Of a stretch of DNA of 64,000 nt, positions 39,592 to 47,162 are shown one piece after another. The stretch comes from Clostridiales bacterium CCNA10 (GTDB lineage Bacteria > Bacillota > Clostridia > Oscillospirales > Oscillospiraceae): NCBI GenBank assembly GCA_003573975.1, contig AP018533.1, forward strand, positions 310,001-374,000, written 5' to 3'. How positions within the stretch are numbered: position 1 is the stretch's first letter; every line of letters begins with the position of its first letter. Both the position numbers and the translations under genes were made by a program. The notes below the pieces were generated by a model. That model was not told where the DNA came from. It ran no database searches and worked only from the letters and a program-made list of their open reading frames with translations.

Positions 39592-40173
39592 ATGGGAAGA
39601 TCTAACAAACCGAATCCTAATATTGGCGGGAAGCTCGGACTTGTCGCCGGAATCGTTAGTGCTGTGACTCCAGTTGCGATTGAGTTTATAGACCGAATCC
39701 CCAGAAAAGACGAAACGGAGCCCTCTGAAGAATTGATATCCATGCCGGAGCTCTGTTCCAAAAAGTTCCCTTTGAAACTGGACGAAGCTAAAGAACTTAT
39801 AGAGGGCCACGGTCTGAAAGCGCTGCCTATCGAAGTTCGCATCAGAGATGCGCATGTTAGATACAAGGATTGTTTTGACCTTCAGGTCGTTGCCTGCAAT
39901 AAAAAGGCCAACTCAAAACTTAAGCCTGGAGAGGTTGTTATTATCCAGTATGTGACTCGTGAGGTAATCGATGAGAGTCTACGGATATTTGAAGAAGCTG
40001 AGCGGCAAAAAGCCACCTTGAAGCAAGAAAGAGCCGATAGGCGGGCCGAGAAATGGGAGCACATAAAAACCCATGCTGGTGATACTGCCGTCAAAGCAAA
40101 GGCCGGCGTTGAGAAGATCATTCGTCGCGACAACAAAAAGAAAGAGCTTGACAAGGAGGATTCTTATGAGTAG
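39592..40173 (+). CDS. Membrane-associated protein with PASTA-like domain
   Basis: 193 residues from the ATG at 39592 (AAAGGAGGGAAGGTTG). A Gly-rich hydrophobic N-terminus (KLGLVAGIVSAVTPVAIEFI) is followed by a PASTA-like unit (KFPLKLDEAKELIEGHGLKALP) and a long charged helix. It may sit at the host envelope. The structured RNA just upstream may control it. Confidence 0.6.
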   Translation: MGRSNKPNPNIGGKLGLVAGIVSAVTPVAIEFIDRIPRKDETEPSEELISMPELCSKKFPLKLDEAKELIEGHGLKALPIEVRIRDAHVRYKDCFDLQVVACNKKANSKLKPGEVVIIQYVTREVIDESLRIFEEAERQKATLKQERADRRAEKWEHIKTHAGDTAVKAKAGVEKIIRRDNKKKELDKEDSYE

Positions 40174-40285
40174 TGGAAAGAAACGCAGCGGCGGCGGATT
40201 GCTGCTGGACCTTATCCTGACCATCTGCACGGGAGGTCTTTGGCTGATCTGGATTCTGATTCGGTATCTGCGGAACAACAGCTGA
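40166..40285 (+). CDS. 39-residue membrane protein
   Basis: ATG at 40166 after GGAGGATTCTT, overlapping the preceding gene. A basic N-terminus (SSGKKRSGGG) is followed by one membrane helix (LLLDLILTICTGGLWLIWILIRY). A terminator follows at 40313. Confidence 0.6.
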   Translation: MSSGKKRSGGGLLLDLILTICTGGLWLIWILIRYLRNNS

Positions 40286-40312
40286 TGGAAAACAAATTGA
40301 TATTCTGCGTTT

Positions 40313-40349
40313 AGCCGAGGTGCCTACGGGTGTCTCGGCTGTTTTTGTT
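40313..40349 (+). terminator. Rho-independent terminator
   Basis: AGCCGAG pairs with CTCGGCT and is followed by GTTTTTGTTTT. Confidence 0.75.
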
Positions 40350-40389
40350 TTCGCAGGAAAAACCGTCGCCTTTATGAGGAGGCGATGTT

Positions 40390-40569
40390 ATGAAACCGAA
40401 CATGAAAGACTCGACCCAACTACTGATAACGTTTACCACTTCGATGGCGGCGGCGATTGGATCATGCGCCGGAGCCACGATCTGGCAATCGTTTGGCAAA
40501 CCAAAGGTCGAGGAGATTGCCGAGAAGAATAGCAAGCCAAAACGGAAAATAGGATTTAGTATCGATTAA
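40390..40569 (+). CDS. 59-residue membrane protein
   Basis: ATG at 40390 after GAGGAGGCGATGTT. One hydrophobic segment (LLITFTTSMAAAIGSCAGATIW) and a basic C-terminus. A terminator (40575-40605) follows at once. Function unknown. Confidence 0.55.
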   Translation: MKPNMKDSTQLLITFTTSMAAAIGSCAGATIWQSFGKPKVEEIAEKNSKPKRKIGFSID

Positions 40570-40574
40570 AGATT

Positions 40575-40605
40575 AGAGCCGCCAGCCGCGGCTCTTTTCT
40601 TTTTG
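40575..40605 (+). terminator. Rho-independent terminator
   Basis: AGAGCCGC pairs with GCGGCTCT around CAGCC, followed by TTTCTTTTT. Confidence 0.8.
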
Positions 40606-40731
40606 CCCGAATTGATATTTTAAGGCTGTTTTTCTTTCCGCGAAAAAAACAGACTCTTTTATGGAGAGGAGAGAGATATGTCGCGCATATCTTGTTCTTT
40701 CTATCACTTTTATCGGAAAGGAGGCCGTTTG

Positions 40732-41031
40732 ATGGCCCGAAGCGCAAGACTGGAAAGCGGTTTTCAAGACCGGCTCATCAGCACGCTGAAAGCACGATTC
40801 CCTGGCTGTATGATATTTAAGATGGACCAGCGCCAGGGCATTCCCGACCTGTTGATTCTTTACGGCGAGAAATGGGCCTCCCTTGAATGCAAGAGATCTA
40901 ACAAAGCCAAGAGACAGCCGAACCAGGAATATTACGTTGGGAAGATGAACGAGATGTCGTTCTCCAGATTCATCTCCCCGGAGAACAAGGAGGAAGTGTT
41001 GGATGAACTTTGTAAAGCATTCCAACCTTGA
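40732..41031 (+). CDS. VRR-NUC-type nuclease
   Basis: 99 residues from the ATG at 40732 (GGAAAGGAGGCCGTTTG). The catalytic pattern is Glu near residue 8, GIPDLLIL (Asp about residue 40) and SLECKR, i.e. the PD-(D/E)XK fold of stand-alone VRR-NUC proteins common in phages. It probably cuts branched or damaged DNA. It overlaps the next gene by 29 bases. Confidence 0.8.
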   Translation: MARSARLESGFQDRLISTLKARFPGCMIFKMDQRQGIPDLLILYGEKWASLECKRSNKAKRQPNQEYYVGKMNEMSFSRFISPENKEEVLDELCKAFQP

Positions 41032-41557
41032 GGGTCAACATGCTTTTCTTGGCGCGAGCACCTATCACTGGATCAACTACACGGAAGAGAAGGTGGCCGA
41101 CGCCTACGCCAAGTATCGTGCGGCCCAGCGCGGCACAGTCCTTCACTCTTTTGCCGCCCAGTGCATCAAGCTGGGTCAGCGGCTACCCAAGTCGCAAAAG
41201 ACATTGAACATGTATGTCAACGATGCAATCGGTTACAAGATGACGCCGGAACAGATCCTCTACTATTCCCCGAACTGCTTCGGCACCGCTGACGCGATTT
41301 CATTTCGAGGCGACATGCTCCGGATTCACGATTTGAAAACTGGAGAAAGTCCGACACACATGGAACAGCTGATGATTTATGCGGCGCTCTTTTGCTTGGA
41401 GTATAACTACAAGCCGAACGAGATTCAAATGGAGCTTCGTATTTATCAGAATGACGGAATCATTTGTCACCAGCCCACGATCGAAGATATTTTCCCCATC
41501 ATGGACCGGATCATAACCTTCGATAAAATCATCAACAGTATCAAAGAGGAGGAGTAA
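41003..41557 (+). CDS. PD-(D/E)XK exonuclease-like protein
   Basis: 184 residues. The catalytic core is GTADAISFRGDMLRIHDLKTGESP (Asp, Asp and Lys), with an upstream RGTVLHSFAAQ. This RecB/Cas4-like fold would process DNA ends in recombination. Two nuclease genes in tandem suggest a recombination or end-processing function ahead of packaging. Confidence 0.75.
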   Translation: MNFVKHSNLEGQHAFLGASTYHWINYTEEKVADAYAKYRAAQRGTVLHSFAAQCIKLGQRLPKSQKTLNMYVNDAIGYKMTPEQILYYSPNCFGTADAISFRGDMLRIHDLKTGESPTHMEQLMIYAALFCLEYNYKPNEIQMELRIYQNDGIICHQPTIEDIFPIMDRIITFDKIINSIKEEE

Positions 41558-41560
41558 GCC

Positions 41561-44281
41561 ATGAACCCCATCGCGGAAGATATTTTGATGCACTATGGCG
41601 TCAAGCGGCGCTCTGGGCGCTACCCCTGGGGTTCTGGTGAAAACCCCTATCAGCATGGCGGCGACTTTCTGGCCAGAGTGGAAGAACTCGAAGCCATGGG
41701 AAAGAGCCAAAAAGAAATTGCCGAAGAACTGAAGATGTCCACTACTGACCTTCGTATGCAGGTTCGGGTGGCAAAGCATGAGCGACGGGCTCTCCAGGCG
41801 GAACGGGCCAAGTCCCTTCGTGAAGAAGGAAAGACTCTCGATGAGATTGCCAAAATCATGGGGTACAACAACGACTCCTCGGTTCGTGCGCTTCTCAATG
41901 AAAACACCGCCAGCAACAAGAACAAGGCCCTTGCTACCGCCGAGGCATTGAAGAAAGAGCTGGCAGTAAAAGGGGCTCTTGATGTTGGCGAGGGCGTAGA
42001 GCAGCAGCTTGGCGTCTCGAAAGGAGTTCTTCAGGAAGCTCTGTTCATTTTGGAAACAGAAGGTTATAACCGATATGGCGTTGGAGTCCCTCAGGTGAAC
42101 GATCCCAAGAAGCGGACAATCACTCCGGTTATTTCGGTTCCCGACATCGAGCAGAGAGACGCCTACCAGAACCTCGACATCATCAAGTCGGTGGGCGACT
42201 ATCACTCTTCGGATGGAGGCGCATCCTGGGATAAGCGCGAGTATCCGGCAAGCATCGATTCAAGCCGAGTCAAGGTGCTCTATGGGGATGAGGGCGGCTC
42301 GAACAAGGACGGAGTCATTGAAATTCGTCGTGGCGTTGCAGACCTTGACCTGGGAAACGTTCACTATGCGCAGGCACGCATTCTTGTGGATGGGACGCAT
42401 TACCTCAAGGGCATGGCCATGTATTCTGATGACATGCCGGAGGGGTGTGACATCGTGTTTAACACGAACAAGCACTCCGGAACGCCCAAGATGGATGTAT
42501 TCAAAAAGATTCAGGATGACCCCGACAATCCTTTCGGCGCATTCATCAAGGCCAACGGTCAGAGCTACTACCCCGACCCGAATGGCAAGTACACAGACCC
42601 GATTACCGGCGAGAAAAAATCTTTGTCGGCCATCAATAAGCTGAAGGAGGAGGGTGACTGGGACAAGATGAGTAAGAACTTGTCCTCCCAGTTCCTATCC
42701 AAGCAGCCCATCAAACTGATCCAGAAGCAGTTGGATTTGACCTATGCCGATGCGGCCGATGAATTCGCCGAGATTTGCTCTCTGAACAACCCGACTATCA
42801 AGCGGAAGCTTCTTATGGACTTTGCAGATGAATGTGATTCTGCCGTCGTCCATCTGAAAGCGGCCGCCCTCCCCCGGCAGAGCACACAGGTCATCCTGCC
42901 TATCACAGCAATGAAGGAAACGGAAATCTATGCCCCCAACTATCGTAACGGTGAGAAAGTTGTGCTGATCCGCTACCCTCATGGTGGAACCTTTGAAATT
43001 CCGGAGTTGACGGTCAACAACAAGAATCAGTCGGCCATCTCCGTTCTCGGCAAGAACATCAGGGATGCGGTCGGCATCAACCCGAAGGTGGCGGAACGGC
43101 TGTCCGGCGCGGACTTTGATGGCGACCAGGTTGTTGTCATTCCTGTTGGCGGAAAGGTTTCTGTAAAATCTACCCCCGCCCTGGAGGGGTTGAAAGGTTT
43201 CGACCCGAAAACGGAATACTCCACCGAGGGGAAGACCGGTATCCGGCTTCTCTCAAAAGAAGCCACCCAGATCGAGATGGGGAAGATTTCCAACCTCATC
43301 ACCGATATGACCTTAAAAGGGGCCCCCACCGAGGACATCACGAAAGCTGTCAGACACAGCATGGTCGTCATCGATGCGGCAAAGCACAAACTCGACTACA
43401 AGCGTTCGGAGATTGAAAACGACATCCCCACCCTTCGTAAGCGGTGGCAGGGTTACACTGACCCCGAAACCGGCAAAGAGAAAGGTGGTGCCTCCACCCT
43501 GCTCTCCAGGCGCAAGCAGACCGTCGATGTTCCCGAGCGTCAGGGCAGTGGACGCATTGACCGGGAGACTGGCGAAGTCGTCTATAAGGAGTCTGGTCGA
43601 ACCTATATAGACCCTAAGACTGGGAAAACAGTTCAGGCCACGACGAAGATCAAGTTGCTGGAGAAAACCAAGGATGTTCGCACCTTGTCCTCTGGCACCG
43701 TTCAGGAAGATGCCTATGCCGACTATGCCAATCGTATGAAAGCACTCGCCAACCAGGCGAGACTTGAGTATCTGGATACGCCGACATTGGTACGGAACGC
43801 CAGCGCAGCAAAAACATATGCGCCTGAAGTCGCAAGGCTGACCAGTGCACTGAAGACTGCGCAGCTTAACGCCCCTAAGGAACGTGAGGCCCAGCGCATC
43901 GCCAATGCTCAGGTAAAGGCCAAGGTTCAGGCGAACAATGTCACCGACAAAGACGAAATCTCTAAGATTCGTCGTGCAGCGATCAGTGACGCTCGCGTTT
44001 CCACTGGTGCAAGCGGAAAAGGAACGCGCATTACGATCTCCGATGGAGAATGGGAAGCAATCCAAGCTGGCGCGATCTCTGATACAACCTTGAAAGAGAT
44101 TCTTCGTTACTCTGATCCCGATGTCGTCCGGGAGCGCGCAACCCCAAGAGCATCGACGCAGCTGTCTGAAGCTCGTGTCAATCGCATTAAAGCGATGGCC
44201 AATTCTGGAAGCACCAACTCCGAAATCGCAGATGCTTTGGGCATTTCGCCTTCTGTCGTTTCCAAGTATCTCAATGAGTAA
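41561..44281 (+). CDS. RNA-polymerase-like (double-psi barrel) protein with three HTH motifs
   Basis: 906 residues. The N-terminus carries a variant leader (LMHYGVKRRSGRYPWGSG, residues 9-26). Two helix-turn-helix-like segments follow (MGKSQKEIAEELKMSTTDLRMQV, EEGKTLDEIAKIMGYNNDSSV), and another closes the protein (NSEIADALGISPSVVSKYL). The core has VVLIRYPHGGTFEIPEL (Arg471-Pro473) and 45 residues later SGADFDGDQVVV (Asp518, Asp520, Asp522), which mirrors NRAPTLHR...NADFDGDQMAV of RNA polymerase beta'. It lies just before the packaging genes. I infer a single-chain phage polymerase, possibly carried in the virion. Confidence 0.6.
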   Translation: MNPIAEDILMHYGVKRRSGRYPWGSGENPYQHGGDFLARVEELEAMGKSQKEIAEELKMSTTDLRMQVRVAKHERRALQAERAKSLREEGKTLDEIAKIMGYNNDSSVRALLNENTASNKNKALATAEALKKELAVKGALDVGEGVEQQLGVSKGVLQEALFILETEGYNRYGVGVPQVNDPKKRTITPVISVPDIEQRDAYQNLDIIKSVGDYHSSDGGASWDKREYPASIDSSRVKVLYGDEGGSNKDGVIEIRRGVADLDLGNVHYAQARILVDGTHYLKGMAMYSDDMPEGCDIVFNTNKHSGTPKMDVFKKIQDDPDNPFGAFIKANGQSYYPDPNGKYTDPITGEKKSLSAINKLKEEGDWDKMSKNLSSQFLSKQPIKLIQKQLDLTYADAADEFAEICSLNNPTIKRKLLMDFADECDSAVVHLKAAALPRQSTQVILPITAMKETEIYAPNYRNGEKVVLIRYPHGGTFEIPELTVNNKNQSAISVLGKNIRDAVGINPKVAERLSGADFDGDQVVVIPVGGKVSVKSTPALEGLKGFDPKTEYSTEGKTGIRLLSKEATQIEMGKISNLITDMTLKGAPTEDITKAVRHSMVVIDAAKHKLDYKRSEIENDIPTLRKRWQGYTDPETGKEKGGASTLLSRRKQTVDVPERQGSGRIDRETGEVVYKESGRTYIDPKTGKTVQATTKIKLLEKTKDVRTLSSGTVQEDAYADYANRMKALANQARLEYLDTPTLVRNASAAKTYAPEVARLTSALKTAQLNAPKEREAQRIANAQVKAKVQANNVTDKDEISKIRRAAISDARVSTGASGKGTRITISDGEWEAIQAGAISDTTLKEILRYSDPDVVRERATPRASTQLSEARVNRIKAMANSGSTNSEIADALGISPSVVSKYLNE

Positions 44282-44299
44282 GAAAGGAAGTGAGAGCGA

Positions 44300-44563
44300 A
44301 TGGAAATGTGTATGCTTACTACTACCGATAACCCCTACGACCCTTTTACACAGTATGAAGCGTGGTATCGGTTCGACGAAGACAACGGCTATCATTCCTG
44401 CGCTTTCTTAGCGCGCATCGCCCGTACTTCCGATCAGCTCTCTGACAAGGAGAACCAGGAAGAAATCGAGCGAGCAATCAACGATATCATCAAGTACGAC
44501 CCCCTGGGCATCTATAAAAAGGTCAAGAAGATTGTGCAATCCGAGCCTGCCGTGACCGCATGA
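44300..44563 (+). CDS. Conserved small phage protein
   Basis: 87 residues (MCMLTTTDNPYDPFTQYEAWYRFDEDNGYHS). This type commonly precedes the packaging genes in gut Firmicutes phages; its role is unknown. A terminator at 44589 follows. Confidence 0.65.
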   Translation: MEMCMLTTTDNPYDPFTQYEAWYRFDEDNGYHSCAFLARIARTSDQLSDKENQEEIERAINDIIKYDPLGIYKKVKKIVQSEPAVTA

Positions 44564-44588
44564 TGGTAAACCGATGGTAGCCATTGGG

Positions 44589-44625
44589 AAAGAAACGTTC
44601 TCTCATCAGGAGTGCGTTTCTTTTT
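44589..44625 (+). terminator. Rho-independent terminator
   Basis: AAAGAAACG pairs with CGTTTCTTT around a loop of 17 bases, followed by TTGTC. Confidence 0.65.
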
Positions 44626-44629
44626 GTCA

Positions 44630-45002
44630 TTTATGGGACAAATTCAACCCACCGGCTGCGGATCACGGCCTCGAACTCATTCAAAGGGTATAGGGGGTCC
44701 CTCCGAAATGGCACCCCCTCTGCATCGCGCTGGTCTTTGAAAATTCTCCGGGGGATATTTTTGAAAAATGGGTTCGGTTTGGGGCGGCGTTTGAACAAGC
44801 CTGCAAGACGAGCACTCACTGGCAAGGACTCTTTTTATCTGGTCGGAACCTCCTTTTTCCTCCAGAGGCATTGCATTACCTCCAATGTCATTTTTCTCCA
44901 CTTGCCGGCGGATCGTTTGTGCGGGCTTCTTCAAATGCCGCCCTGAACTACCCATAAACACATGGAAAACAAAACAGAAGTTATGGAGAGGGGGCGTCAA
45001 GC
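44630..45002. other. Non-coding region before packaging genes, candidate cos site
   Basis: 370 bases without a gene. It contains GGGGGTCCCTCC, GGCACCCCC and a GC/AT alternating tract around 44736-44775 (TTCTCCGGGGGATATTTTTG). In HK97-type phages with an HNH endonuclease next to the terminase, the cohesive-end site is usually in exactly this place. No cut site can be read directly. Confidence 0.35.
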
Positions 45003-45341
45003 GTGGCAAAACCCATCAAGTCTTCCGGCAGTCAGGCGGGGAAACGCCGCGCCGCCTTGACGCCGGAGGGCCGCGAGAACCAACTGATCGACCTGGCGGT
45101 ATCCCTTGTGGAAAAGCGGCTGCTGGAAGGGACCGCCTCCTCTCAGGAGGTCACCACCATCCTGAAGCTGGGGACCACGAGGGCCCGCCTTGAGAATGAG
45201 CGGCTGGCCAAGGAGGTGGAGCTGGTCCAGGCCAAGACCGAGGCTTATAAATCCGGAGTCCGGATGGATGAGCTTTACGAGAAGGCCATGGCCGCGTTCA
45301 AGCGATACAGTGGACAGGAGGAGGACGAGGATGAGTATTAG
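45003..45341 (+). CDS. Probable terminase small subunit-like protein
   Basis: 112 residues. A basic start (MAKPIKSSGSQAGKRRAAL), a helical middle (REGQ-type RENQLIDLAVSLVEKRLLEGTASSQEVTTILKLGTTRARLENERLAKEVELVQAKTEAY) and an acidic end match the small packaging proteins upstream of HNH and TerL genes. No classic TerS domain is seen, so this rests on context. Confidence 0.55.
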   Translation: MAKPIKSSGSQAGKRRAALTPEGRENQLIDLAVSLVEKRLLEGTASSQEVTTILKLGTTRARLENERLAKEVELVQAKTEAYKSGVRMDELYEKAMAAFKRYSGQEEDEDEY

Positions 45342-45747
45342 GTGCTACTCCGAGCTGATCCAACTCCCTACCTTTATGGACCGCTACCAGTACCTCCGGC
45401 TGGATGGCGTTGTCGGAGAGGAGACCTTCGGCTTTGACCGGTATATGAATCAGGCTTTTTACAAGTCGCCGGAGTGGCGGCAGGTGCGTGACGCGGTGAT
45501 CGCCCGGGACCTGGGGTGTGATTTGGGTGTGGCCGGACGGGAGATATTCCGCCGTCCCATCATTCACCACATGAACCCCATCAGCCCAAAGGACATCCGG
45601 GATCGGGTGGAGATGATCCTCGACCCGGAGTACCTGATCACCACCATCCACGAAACTCATCTGGCCATTCACTACGGCGATGAGAACCTGCTGCTTCCGG
45701 AGCCGGTCGTACGAAGGCCCAACGACACCTGCCCCTGGAAAATGTAG
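45331..45747 (+). CDS. HNH-type endonuclease of the packaging module
   Basis: 138 residues from the ATG at 45331. The C-terminal half has PIIHHMNPISPKDI and ETHLAIHYG, the His/Asn pattern of a divergent HNH domain. HNH proteins beside TerL are needed for cohesive-end cutting in HK97-like phages. Its stop is embedded in a bidirectional terminator. Confidence 0.65.
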   Translation: MSIRCYSELIQLPTFMDRYQYLRLDGVVGEETFGFDRYMNQAFYKSPEWRQVRDAVIARDLGCDLGVAGREIFRRPIIHHMNPISPKDIRDRVEMILDPEYLITTIHETHLAIHYGDENLLLPEPVVRRPNDTCPWKM

Positions 45748-45778
45748 AAAAGAGGGACGACACTCCGCCCCTCTTTTC
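45747..45778. terminator. Bidirectional terminator between convergent genes
   Basis: GAAAAGAGGG and CCCTCTTTTC give a perfect stem with A and T tracts built in. It separates the HNH gene (+) from the small - strand gene ending at 45786. Confidence 0.7.
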
Positions 45779-45785
45779 CGGCTTG

Positions 45786-45908
45786 CTAAGTCTTGATCTT
45801 GGCTTTCCCCGTGACCGCTGTTGTTCCGCTGGAAATGCGGACTGTGACAACCTTCACGCTTCCGGCCTGACTTTTGGACTTAGCAGCTCTTGCGCTTAAC
45901 CGTTTCAT
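45786..45908 (-). CDS. 40-residue basic protein on the opposite strand
   Basis: ATG at 45908 preceded on the - strand by GAAAGGAGGTAGAAACGAC. The product (MKRLSARAAKSKSQAGSVK...) is rich in Lys, Ser and Thr. The ribosome site and the shared terminator make it a credible gene, the only - strand phage gene in the window. Function unknown. The rest of 45,909-46,021 contains no gene. Confidence 0.6.
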   Translation of the reverse strand: MKRLSARAAKSKSQAGSVKVVTVRISSGTTAVTGKAKIKT

Positions 45909-46021
45909 GTCGTTTCTACCTCCTTTCGCAGGGATGAATCAATCATGTAGTCCAGGAGCGGCATGGAACGGGCGCACCTTATGACAACACAACTTTTCGC
46001 TATAAGCAAGGAGGCGGCGCC

Positions 46022-46252
46022 ATGGAAGGTAATCCGGGAAGGGCACCCAGGCTCGTGGGAGTCGTGGTGAACTGCCTCGACCTGACCATCCGCAAAAGCC
46101 CCGGCAATGAGGCGGAGGTCACGGGGTATCTATCGGTCCTGACCGAAGTTCTGGTCGATATGGACAAGTCAACGGAGGACTTCTACCGGGTGCTCGCCAG
46201 AAACGGCATCGCCGGGTTCTGTCCGAAGAAGTACGTGGCGATCCGCCGGTAA
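46022..46252 (+). CDS. Small SH3-like protein
   Basis: 76 residues (LVGVVVNCLDLTIRKSPGNEAEVTGYLSVLTEVLVDM ... GIAGFCPKKYVAI), the pattern of a bacterial SH3 domain. In phages such domains occur in small virion or wall-binding proteins. Ribosome site GCAAGGAGGCGGCGCC. Confidence 0.6.
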   Translation: MEGNPGRAPRLVGVVVNCLDLTIRKSPGNEAEVTGYLSVLTEVLVDMDKSTEDFYRVLARNGIAGFCPKKYVAIRR

Positions 46253-46262
46253 GGAGAGTGCT

Positions 46263-46646
46263 ATGGAGATCACAGAAAGCGTCCTGACATCTGTCAAGAA
46301 ACTGCTGGGGATCGACGAAGGCTACACGCACTTTGACGCCGACATTGTAATGCACATCAACAGCGTGTTTTCGATTCTGACACAGATGGGGGTCGGGCCG
46401 GCAAACGGATTCTCCATTACGGGGAAAGACGAAGGCTGGTCCGATTTCATTTCTGGCGGGGCCGTCCTGCCCCTGGTCAAATCCTATGTCGGCCTGAAGG
46501 TGCGCCTGCTGTTTGACCCGCCCCTCAGCTCTGCGGCCGTCGAGTCTATGAACCGGCAGATCAACGAGTTTGAGTGGCGGCTTTTCGTTGCGGCAGACCC
46601 AGTCGAACCCACCAGCGGGAAGGAGGAACTTCAAAGTGGAGCATGA
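46263..46646 (+). CDS. Head-tail connector-like protein
   Basis: 127 residues. The helical sequence MEITESVLTSVKKLLGIDEGYTHFDADIVMHINSVFSILTQMGVG matches the gp6-like head-tail connectors of HK97-type phages. Its position before the terminase, not after the capsid gene, is unusual. It overlaps the next gene. Confidence 0.7.
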   Translation: MEITESVLTSVKKLLGIDEGYTHFDADIVMHINSVFSILTQMGVGPANGFSITGKDEGWSDFISGGAVLPLVKSYVGLKVRLLFDPPLSSAAVESMNRQINEFEWRLFVAADPVEPTSGKEELQSGA

Positions 46647-47151
46647 TGCATTACTGCACTACGGAATCAAAGGAATGAAGTGGGGCGTGCGCCGTTACCA
46701 GAACAAAGACGGTTCGCTGACCCCCAAAGGAGAGGCGCGCTACGACCGTGACAAGCGGGAGAACGCGGCCAAGAAGAAGGAAAACCGGATTGACCTCTCC
46801 CAGCCTGATCCGAAGCGCTGGGCAAAGGAGGACCTGGAGCGCACCAAGCGCACCGTGGACGCCAGCGCCAACCTGGCCAAGGAGCTGAAGAAGCTGGACG
46901 AGAGCACCACTTCCAAGCCGACGCCAAAGCGGATGGACCTGTCCAAGATGAGCGACAAGGAGATGCGGGATCAGATTAACCGGGAGCTACTGGAACGGCA
47001 GTATAACCAGCTGTTCGCGGAAGTGCCCGCCGCTCAGGTCTCCAAGGGCCGCGAAGCGCTCAAGACCACGCTGGAAGTTGCCGGCAGCGTTCTGGCCATT
47101 GGCAGCAGCGCACTGGGCATCGCGTTGGCCATCAAGGAACTGAAGGGCTGA
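46636..47151 (+). CDS. HYGIKGMKWGVRR-leader protein A
   Basis: 171 residues from a GTG nine bases after GGAGG. It starts with LLHYGIKGMKWGVRRYQNKDG (residues 7-27), then a charged helix and a C-terminal hydrophobic segment (VAGSVLAIGSSALGIALAI). Two related proteins lie at 49833 and 50407. The common leader and Ala/Gly-rich hydrophobic end suggest a virion or ejection protein. Confidence 0.65.
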   Translation: MEHDALLHYGIKGMKWGVRRYQNKDGSLTPKGEARYDRDKRENAAKKKENRIDLSQPDPKRWAKEDLERTKRTVDASANLAKELKKLDESTTSKPTPKRMDLSKMSDKEMRDQINRELLERQYNQLFAEVPAAQVSKGREALKTTLEVAGSVLAIGSSALGIALAIKELKG

Positions 47152-47162
47152 GGTGAGTCGGT

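Larger units (their letters stand above)
34442..41584 (+). repeat. KATATTY motif cluster, right early region
   Basis: 26 copies of ATATT on the + strand in 7.1 kb, nearly all TGATATTY or GGATATTY, ending at 41487 and 41580 at the start of the polymerase-like gene. In the following 22 kb of structural genes I count about 11, close to chance. The two clusters become one continuous block when the ICE is removed. Confidence 0.65.
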
